From positions 1 to 64,000 of the forward strand of contig BDDD01000022.1 of assembly GCA_001972305.1 (NCBI GenBank): DNA of 64,000 nucleotides, given 5' to 3'. The first letter of the stretch is position 1. The number at the start of each line of letters is the position of its first letter. The translations under genes and the position numbers were made by a program. This document shows, in pieces, positions 56,379 to 64,000 of the stretch. This DNA comes from Cephalotus follicularis. Taxonomy: Eukaryota > Streptophyta > Magnoliopsida > Oxalidales > Cephalotaceae. The notes beneath the pieces are model-generated. The model was not told the DNA's origin, searched no databases, and saw only the letters and a list, made by a program, of their open reading frames with translations.

Positions 56379-56649
56379 ATTGCATTGATTGACTGAACCA
56401 GGACCTTTGAGGAATTGGGATTGCATTGAGTTATTGAACCAGGACCTTCGAGGAACTGGGATTGCATTGAGTGATTGAACCAGGACCTTTGAGGAACTGG
56501 GATTGCATTGAGTGATTTGAGGAACTGGGATTGCATTGATTGATTGAACCAGGACCTTCGAGGAACTGATTGCATTGATTGATTGAACCAGGACCTTCGA
56601 GGAACTGGGATTGCATTGATTATTGAACCAGGACCTTCGAGGAATTGGG
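56379..56649. repeat. 41-bp minisatellite, seven units, in solo LTR E
   Basis: The unit begins ATTGCATTGATTGATTGAAC and ends CCTTCGAGGAACTGGG. The fourth unit is internally shortened. Open frames across the array are artefacts of the period. Confidence 0.92.
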
Positions 56650-57276
56650 ATTGCATTGAATTGTTATAGATTGTATTGTTATGGATTGCATTGTTATAGT
56701 TTATATGGTTATGGATTGTAAACGGTTATGGACTATTAACTGATATGGATTGTAAACGAATATGGACCGTAAACGGTTATGGTTATTGAGGGCAATGGTT
56801 ATGGCTATGGATGGAGACGATATGGTTATGGACCATATCGTTATGGATTGTGATGGTCCTGATTGTTATGGTATGGCTATACTATGGTTACGGTAGGACC
56901 ATGGTATGTATCCCTAGATGTTTGTTGTTGATCCTATTCTTATACGTTGGTATGGGATGGTTGTTTACGAATTGTAGATCACTAGCATATGTGAATCTAG
57001 GGGAATGGTTGTAGTGGGCTAGAACCTTTGGGGTCTGGCGATTGGCCTGTTAAAGAGTGATCATTGATTTGATCTCATTCCTATACACTGGTATGGGACG
57101 GTCGTATACGAATGGTAGATCACATGTTCTATTGGTCTCTAGGTTATGGTGCATGACCTTTGTATTATGAGCTATATTGCTATGAATTGGCATTCATACA
57201 TCTCTTGCCATTGATACATCTCACATATTGTACACATATCTGCTGCACTTCTATATGTTCATTGCATATGTATATC

Positions 57277-57332
57277 CTACACAACCTTCGGGTTGCTGAC
57301 CCATTGCATTGTATTGTAATGTAATGGGTCAG
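57277..57332 (+). other. Conserved LTR double stem-loop, solo LTR E
   Basis: CTACACAACCTTCGGGTT (stem AACC/GGTT with a short TTCG-containing loop), then CTGACCCATTGCATT and AATGTAATGGGTCAG. Confidence 0.7.
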
Positions 57333-57914
57333 GTTCAGGTTCAGGTTCAAGTGGCGTGCCGCAATGATCAGCCGGGCTAAATCGCAGAGTAAGGATCTAC
57401 ATCTCCTCCGACCTGTCTTATATAAATGTGATTAATGTAAATGTACAAATGTTATATAAGAGACATGTTTTCCTTCTGTATTGACCTGCCGGCATGTGGC
57501 AGTGCTTGATTTATATGTGGGTTGATGTATTGAATATGGACAGGCCTATCATGTTGAGAAGTTGAGTAATTATCCTCTGTATGTGAATGATATAATTATG
57601 AGTTAAGTTGTGGTTCTGAGGGCTGAGCCCATATATGTATATAAACTGTTGATTCCTCCTTCGGGAGTGTGGAGATATAAATTGTGTTTTTTTTACAGGG
57701 AGTTTAGTCCGATAAACGAATACTTCGTGCCGAAATTTTGGGAGATTTTAAGAGTTAGTTTTCATATGGATTGATTATTCCGCTAGTGTATATGACTGCT
57801 TAAAGTTATAAACTTATAGCACTTTTGAATATGGATATGAAATGACTGAATGGAAGGTATCTCATGCGTCGGATCGTGGGGGTTTACTCTCGCGGTTTGG
57901 GGCGTGACAATAGG

Positions 57915-58720
57915 AATCTTATTGACAAAGTTGTTGACTCTCCAAATAGGGTTCCTATGGTGGGTCGGTTCAGTGTGATGCCTCAGCATGCACCCCGTAT
58001 TAGCTTTAGGGTAAACCCAAATGGCAATGAGATAATCCATCCTCCACTACCCTGGGAGCAAGCATAATACGACAAGTCTTTGTGGTTTATCAATTGCCCT
58101 AATAAAGTGAACTTATGACTTAGAACATTCTGTCAGAAGGGAGTAAGGATTTCATTCTCATAACCTCTCAGGTATGACATCCAACCCCTCAAACGATAGG
58201 GCGTTTTATGTGTATTCAGTCAACTTGGTGATTAACTAATCTGTAGTGACTGTTTGGGATAATACATATAGCAAATGCCAATGTTACTGAATATGCACAA
58301 TAGAACATGAATGAAACTAAGAATGTATGGATAAAGAGTGTATTATATGTAAAATACATATGGATGCAACCATCTCTTGTCTTGCAGGGACACCCTAATC
58401 TAACAATCTCCCACTTGACCCTTAAGTCATGAAGACCTTTAGCCTAAGCATATCTCACTCTATTGCACTGCTCATGACTTTGGTCAGTGGGTCTGCTAAG
58501 TTTGCTTTCACTGCGACTCTCTATATGGTGACATCTACTCTTGTGATGTCCCCTATATTTCCTCAATCACTTCTCTTCTGAGACGTTTCCACTGATTATG
58601 ATCCACTTTATCAAATGATACCATTGCTATATATGTTTGGGCGGTAATGAGACCCGAGTTCCATGCCTTGTGCAACGGCCCCCATCGTTGTTACATTTAC
58701 CACAACTGGACAACCAACGG
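57915..58720 (-). mobile_element. Minus-strand Copia remnant: proximal LTR and end of pol
   Basis: The LTR edge is ...CCCTAATCTAACA at 58405. Beside it lies the reverse complement of a purine tract (AAGTGGGAGAT) at 58407-58417. The minus-strand sequence from about 58720 to 58420 encodes an eroded RNase H end, with AVAQGMELGSHYRP and, near the end, KANLADPLTKVMS, the usual Copia C-terminus. The rest of the element is absent. Confidence 0.7.
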
Positions 58721-58909
58721 ATGGAACCACTATAAAGTTCAATAATGAACATCCACATCCAAACCAACTACCAATATCGATATCACAGGTTGTAACATAC
58801 TCTCATTCCATGGTGGAGTCTCAGTCTTCAACTTCCTCAAACTCCTCCAACTCACACAGCACCTCCGTTAAGGACAAACACATATCCTGAAATGGATTTA
58901 TGATCATCT
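58721..58909. other. Unassigned sequence
   Basis: Short stretch before the LTR of element H. No feature recognised. Confidence 0.3.
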
Positions 58910-60119
58910 TGTTAGAGTTAAAGTGCTGTAAGCCAGTACTGAACTTGTATTTACTATATCTTGTATAAACGATTTATAAATTCAATAAAGATGTTTATGT
59001 TTTATCAATGGCTATGAGTTTGTTTCATTAATGCATGCTTAATTAATTTTAAATGAATGTCCTGGAATAAAGTTAAAGAACCAAGTTCATGATGAGATCG
59101 TGATGTGAGAGTTAGAATCTCGGTATACTTTATTTCGAATCTTCCTAGTCATAGGATTGACACTCAGGACATGATCAATTCGGATAGACCAGCACGCACT
59201 GTCAAATCGGTAAGCAGAGGGTGACTGATCTCACACTCACTCGCATGGATGATGCTATGAAAACTACGTGGGTGCTTGTTTCGCGAGTTCACTGAAGGTG
59301 ACTGTTGATAGAATATCTGTATGGAGTTTTACTTACATGTCAGACAGAATTCTATTTTTACAGCAGTGCATGTGGTCCTTGGACATGAACCGTTACTGGA
59401 TGTCTTATGCATAATGTGCTGTGTTTTGATGATGCTTAAATACATATTCTATGAAGTGTATATAGGCATTGCTTGGACATGGTACGCTTATGTATGGAGG
59501 CATGTGAACTGGCAACAATGAATCCATTGCTTCTAGTAAAAAAAGATTATGTTAGGATGATTTTCGTTAGCGATTAAGCGTCTGGCCAGGCTAGCCACGA
59601 TATCAAGAGTGTGATATCATTGGTTGAATATTAGAGGGGCACCTCTAATATTAATTAGGCTTATGAAAGATAGCCACGAGGCTAAAGATTAAATTATTGG
59701 GGTCTAACATAATCCGTAGCCTAGGTTTAATCAGAGCATTATCAATGGAGGGACTATACATGCATGTACCTGTAAATAGTGGTTCGTAAATTATTCATAT
59801 TACTTGGGGGTCATTATGCATTGCTAGATGTCGATGTCGACCAGTGGGATGCCCGAGATTAAATTGATAAATTAATCTTGGAATAAAAGAATTAAAAGAG
59901 TTTTAATTCGATATGTCTAAGAGAATATTTGTTATGTGATAGTAAATATTTTATTGGATAATTATGAGTGTCATGATTTAATCCTACGGTCAGCGTAATA
60001 GTGAACCCATAGGGTCAAACACAATACAGGCTAATATTTCCAACACGGTTATGAGAGAAAAAGTAGGATAATAATTTTCTAATTATAATTAATGTTGTTT
60101 AAATCGCCATAAGGTTCCA
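58910..60119 (+). repeat. 5' LTR of element H
   Basis: Begins TGTTAGAGTT. The end is set by the PBS seven bases later. No GTCGAC array here; that lies in the leader. Confidence 0.75.
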
Positions 60120-60125
60120 AAAAAT

Positions 60126-60140
60126 TGGTATCAGAGCGGA
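60126..60140 (+). other. Primer-binding site of element H
   Basis: TGGTATCAGAGCGGA, complementary to initiator tRNA-Met. Confidence 0.88.
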
Positions 60141-60274
60141 TTTGATGCATATATATAGTTAGAAACATGTTGTTGATGATATGTTTAAATTGTTTGTGTT
60201 AAATTCGTGAGACGAAGCATGAGATGCATTGCAGAATTTTCGACAGCTACACGATACCACTGTCGAATAAACGC

Positions 60275-60470
60275 ATGAAGACGCATAAGTGTCGACGCTT
60301 TTGAGAAAAGCGTCGACGCCTACGTAGTTAAGCACCAAAGCTTTTGAGAAAAGCGTCGACGCTTACGTAGTTAAGTGTGGATAAACTGCGCTAAGCGTTG
60401 ACACTTGCGTCGACTCTTAACGCATGAATGTCGATGCTTTGTCTTAAAGCGTCGACGGTTTGGCGTGAAA
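60275..60470 (+). repeat. GCGTCGACGC motif cluster in the leader of element H
   Basis: At least seven variants of AGCGTCGACGCTT, several separated by TTTTGAGAAA. Equivalent motifs occur in Gypsy LTRs B and C and in solo LTR G. Confidence 0.85.
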
Positions 60471-60533
60471 GTACGAAAAAAGAGTTTTTCTAAATAACCC
60501 AATTAATTGTATATGTTTATCGAAGCATATTTA

Positions 60534-60828
60534 TCATGATGGTAGGGCAGTCCCGTAGGCCCAAGAGGAAGGGCAAGTCCAACCTTGAGAAGGGGAAGAC
60601 TAAAAATGGGTCGATACCACCACGACCGGCATCTTTCAAACCAGGGAAAGCCAGTCCACCTAATGAGACAAACCAGCAAGCTGTTATTGCACTAGACACT
60701 GTCACAAGAGTTGCACTTACTGAGGAGTCTGCTTCAAAAGCTCCTGCTAAGGGACCGTGATTCCACTATGGAAAGCAAGGACATTGGAAAAGGAACTGTG
60801 TGACATTCCTTAGATCAATTGGCAAAAG
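60534..60828 (+). repeat. Duplicated nucleocapsid segment in the leader of element H
   Basis: About 295 bp nearly identical to 61817-62111, the zinc-knuckle part of gag. The leader copy has lost the knuckle: TGC is now TGA and the second Cys codon is TAT (FHYGKQGHWKRNC). It lies about 380 bp upstream of the gag ATG, so it is outside the normal reading frame of the element. Confidence 0.85.
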
Positions 60829-61208
60829 CGATGATCAAGAAGCGATGATCAAGAATCATATGTGCAACTCTTGTGCACTAGAGGCAAAAGGGATGATAGA
60901 GAATCATGCTATTGTATGGTTGGCAAGAGTTTGCCTAACTGCAAGATTCAATATAGCGTTTTGGCCCCCGTTAAGGTTATACTGAATATGTTGTAGGACA
61001 CCGATCCCCACTCAGAAATAAGATCCATGATACTTGGATTGTTATTTCTCGTCTCCCATAATATTTGAGGGTTATGGGATTCGTGTAAAACAGTGGGAGC
61101 CTGAGAAGAAAAATACCTAAAAAATTAAAGACCAAATCTTTATGGTTATAAACATTTAAATTGAATTTATCTGATTATTTTCTTTATTTTATATCTACAG
61201 ACATCGCG

Positions 61209-62168
61209 ATGACAAACCCACTCGCCATAATTCTTGAGAAGAATCAGCTGACAGGTCCAAATTATGTGGACTGGCTACGGAATGTCAAAATAGTTTTGAA
61301 TTCCGAGGACATAGATTATGTCCTAGAGGCCCCTATGCCAGCACTGCCTGCTGAAGATGCCTCAACCGAAGATCATGCTATTTATAGGAAACGGGTGGCT
61401 GATGAAAATAAAGTCAGAAACTACCTAATGGCATCGATGAGCAATGCCCTACAAGTCCAGCATGAATCGATACGAGACTCTAGGGAAGTCCTGCTACATC
61501 TCCGCAAGTTATGCGGAGAAAATAGTATGAAAGCTCGGTTTTAGCTCACTGCTGAGTTGTATGTCACTAAAATGGCTTAAGGATCTTCTGTTAATGATCA
61601 TGTGCTTAAGATGATCAATGCGATTGAACGTATTGCTGCTCTTGACATCATTTAGGATACTGAATTAAGCACAGATCTGATCCTTCATTCGCTTCCACCT
61701 TCCTTCTCTGGTTTCATCACTAATTTTAACATGAATAGGATATCAGCTACTCTGCATGACCTTCTAAACATGATGAGGGAAGCCGAAGTGAACATGAATA
61801 AGGGCAAGGTGCCAGTCATGATGGTAGGGCAGTCTCGTAGGCCCAAGAGGAAGGGCAAGTCCAACCTTGAGAATGGGAAGACTAAAAATGGGACGATACC
61901 ACCACGACCGGCATCTTTCAAACCAGGGAAAGCCAGACCACCTAATGAGACAAACCAGCAAGCTGTTGTTGCACCAGACACTGTCACAAGAGTTGTACCT
62001 ACTGAGGAGTCTGCTTCAAAAGCTCCTGCTAAGGGACCGTGCTTCCACTGTGGAAAGCAAGGACATTGGAAAAGGAACTGTGTGACATTCCTTATATCAA
62101 TTGGCAAAGGTATGCCCTATTTGTCTTATATAGAGGTGAATATGAATATTTCTGATTCATCTTCCTAG
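61209..62168 (+). pseudogene. Copia gag of element H
   Basis: ATG 61209 (MTNPLAIILEKNQLTGPNYV). The frame runs through stops TAG 61542, TAA 61578 and TAG 61653 to the CCHC knuckle CFHCGKQGHWKRNC (about 62038-62080), then TAG 62166 at the protease entrance. The LTGPNY..W motif is the usual start of Copia gag. The ATG is preceded by ATTTTATATCTACAG, which looks like a splice acceptor. Each nonsense codon fits a C to T or G to A change (CAG, CAA, TGG). Confidence 0.85.
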
Positions 62169-64000
62169 ATTTTAGACAACGGATGTGGTACTCACATATG
62201 TTCTAATTTACAGGCCCTCACGGACAAAAGAAACCTTAAGAAGGGTGAAGGAGATTTACGGCTTGCGGATGGTTCCATTATTGAAGCCATAGCTACAGGA
62301 TCAGTTTATATTTTGTTGCCTTCAGGCCAGAGTTTAGAACTTAAACATTGTGTTTATTCGCCTCGCATTTTGCGTAATATTATTTCTATTCTAGCATTAG
62401 ATGCTAAAGGTTTGCATATTATTTTTAAAGACAAGTGTTGTTTTATTTTATTTAATAATATGACTTATGCAAAATGTTTTCTTCATGATGGATTATATAT
62501 ATTGAGTAAACATGAGACTGTTTTCAATATGCAAAAAGACAATAAAAGAAAGAGAGATCGAGTTAATCAATCCTACCTATGGCACTGCAGACTTGGTCAT
62601 ATAAGTGAGAAAAGAGTCCGCAGGTTGATCTCGGATGGATACTTTGATTTTTCAATGTATCAACCACTTCCAACTTGTGAACCCATCTTAAAGGTAAAAT
62701 GACCAAATCTCCCTTCATATGGAAAGGGGAAAGGACCCCAGAACTGCTAGGTCTAGTACATACTGATGTATGTGGATCGATGATAGTTGATGCCAGATGA
62801 GGATATTCCTACTTCATAACCTTTACGGATGATCATGATCGTTTTGGTTATTTGTACCTTATGCGGCACAAATTTGAAATATTTGAAAAGTTCAAAGAAT
62901 TAAGACAAGAAGTAGAAAAACAGACTGGTAAAATTCTGAAGACTCTTCGATCAGATCGAGGTGGTGAGTATCTCTCCATTGAATTTTTAACTTATCTCAG
63001 AGATAATGGGATTGTCTCTCAATGGACCGCTCGGGGAACACCACAGCATAATAGTGTGTCTGAAAGGAGAAATCGTACCTTGCTTGACATGGTGCGTAGT
63101 ATGATGAGTGATGCTGGACTTCCACTGTCTTTCTGGGGTTATGCTTTGGAGACTGATGTTCTCTTATTAAACAGGACTCCAACGAAATCTTCTCCCAAAA
63201 CCCCATATGAGATATGGAACGGGAAGAAACTCAATCTTAATTATCTAAGCATATGGGGCTGTCCTGCATATGTTAAGTAGGCAGTAACAGATAAATTGGA
63301 ATCTAGATCCATAAAATGTAAACTTGTGGGATATTCTAAAGAAACAAGAGGATATTATTTCTATTACCCACTTGCCAACAAAGTGTTTGTAGTCAGGCAT
63401 GCTACTTTTCTTGACAAGGACTTCCTGTTGGAAGACAGTAGTGAGAGTATGATAGAGCTAGATGAACGATCTACAAAACTACAAGTTGAGGACCTATCCA
63501 ATCCTGTTCAAATTGATGTTCCTAAAATGCCACCTACCATAGATACACAACCTCTGCGTAGAACTGCCCGAATACCCAGGGAACCTGAGAGATACTATGG
63601 TAGTTTTCTCATTGAAGGTACCCAAGAGCTTAATTTCATGAATGATGATCCGGTAAGCTACAAAGAAGCCATATGCGATATGGACTCGGAGAAATGGCTC
63701 AAAGCCATGAATTTTGAAATGGAATCAATGTACTCCAATAAAGTTTGAGATCTAGTGGATGAACCCGAAGGGGTTAAATCCTTAGGTTGCAAATGGATTT
63801 TTAACAGGAAACTTGGGGATGATGGAAAGGTGAAGACCTTCAAAACTAGGCTCGTAGCCAAAGGTTACAACCAATGGGAAATGATTGATTATGAGGAAAC
63901 TTTCTCTCTCGTAGCCATGCTTAAATCCATTCGGATTTTACTTTCTATAGCTACACATTTCTACTATGAGATATGGAAAATGGATGTGAAGACTGCTTTT
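62169..64000 (+). pseudogene. Copia pol of element H: protease, integrase, start of RT
   Basis: Protease ILDNGCGTHIC (usual DTG/DSG changed to DNG), integrase zinc domain (LWHCRLGHIS, then CEP near 62680), a frameshift at about 62685, and integrase core with TFTDDHDRFGY, LRSDRGGEY and NSVSERRNRTLLD giving the catalytic D, D, E. The linker is followed by RT entry CKWIFNRKL and MDVKTAF at the window edge. Further stops are a TGA at about 62798, TAG 63278 (probable CAG) and TGA 63746 (probable TGG). Confidence 0.88.

Larger units (their letters stand above)
54714..57909 (+). mobile_element. E: solo LTR of a long-LTR Gypsy family
   Basis: TGTAACATCC...GGGGCGTGACA, 3196 bp. Flanks ATGGG (54709-54713) and ATAGG (57910-57914), one mismatch. 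It has a donor-like ACAGGTAGGTA (about 55624), a 41-bp minisatellite (56379-56649) and the double stem-loop (57277-57332). No internal domain. It splits the LTR of a minus-strand Copia remnant. Confidence 0.82.
58910..64000 (+). mobile_element. Element H: Ty1/Copia retrotransposon, continues beyond the window
   Basis: 5' LTR 58910 to about 60119 (TGTTAGAGTTAAAG...GGTTCCA), PBS 60126, a leader with GTCGAC motifs and a duplicated nucleocapsid segment, gag from 61209, then protease, integrase and the beginning of RT at the window end. The coding frame has several nonsense codons and a frameshift, so this copy is dead. The 3' LTR is out of view. Clade not assigned. Confidence 0.88.

Noticed and set aside
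56201-56656. Minus-strand ORF with a repeated peptide (QSQFLEGPGS-like)
   Set aside because: It is the shadow of the 41-bp minisatellite in solo LTR E; frame openness comes from the repeat period.
58663-58890. Plus-strand Ser/Thr-rich ORF
   Set aside because: It partly overlaps the reverse-strand RNase H remnant of the Copia element, so it is probably a shadow frame.

Overview
This is plant nuclear DNA, most likely from a flowering plant. The evidence is a spliced plant-type gene with GT-AG borders, dense nested Ty3/Gypsy and Ty1/Copia LTR retrotransposons using an initiator-tRNA-Met type primer site (TGGTATCAGAGC), a Mutator-like element with a 9-bp target duplication, and telo-box (AAACCCTA) leader sequence. 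I cannot name the species. Only one host gene looks intact: a two-exon acyltransferase/condensation-domain-like gene at 1299-4148. Almost all the rest is transposable elements at different stages of decay.

Layout. 1-981 is the 3' end of a non-autonomous LTR element. 1299-4148 is the host gene, with a fold-back element in its intron. 4498-7028 is a related non-autonomous LTR element (F) whose interior is almost entirely tandem repeats. Its 3' LTR is broken at 7028 by a minus-strand chromovirus-like Gypsy element (D, 7029-21784), and D's 3' LTR is in turn broken by a Sirevirus-type Copia element (8187 to about 14402). 22327-23551 is a Mutator-like element with an exact 9-bp duplication. From 23921 to 52764 a decayed minus-strand host gene with a Ulp1-type cysteine peptidase domain is split by TEs. 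Element A (24045-31851) and solo LTR C (31945-50348) both sit inside one terminal exon. C contains element B (33329-49589), and B contains two solo LTRs of family A (34134-36844, 39097-41907) and one solo LTR of another family (G, 42430-44008). 54714-57909 is a solo LTR (E) inside the LTR of a minus-strand Copia remnant (to about 58720). 58910-64000 is a plus-strand Copia element (H) that runs off the window.

Ancestral order. Using exact target duplications (tggtt for A, gtaca for C, tatgt for the first solo A, ggagg for G, taattttta for the Mutator-like element), the nest can be unfolded. The reading frame of the host terminal exon is continuous across the A and C insertion points.

How the parts relate. 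The five long-LTR Gypsy families (A, B, C, D, E) share an LTR plan: family-specific minisatellites followed by a conserved double stem-loop a few hundred bases before the LTR end. Stem 1 has a different sequence in each family but stays paired. This is the most interesting signal in the window. A second one is recurring GTCGAC-centred palindrome arrays in non-coding parts of unrelated Copia and Gypsy families. Nonsense codons in the dead gag/pol frames are mostly of the CAG to TAG or TGG to TAG/TGA type, as expected from decay of methylated DNA.
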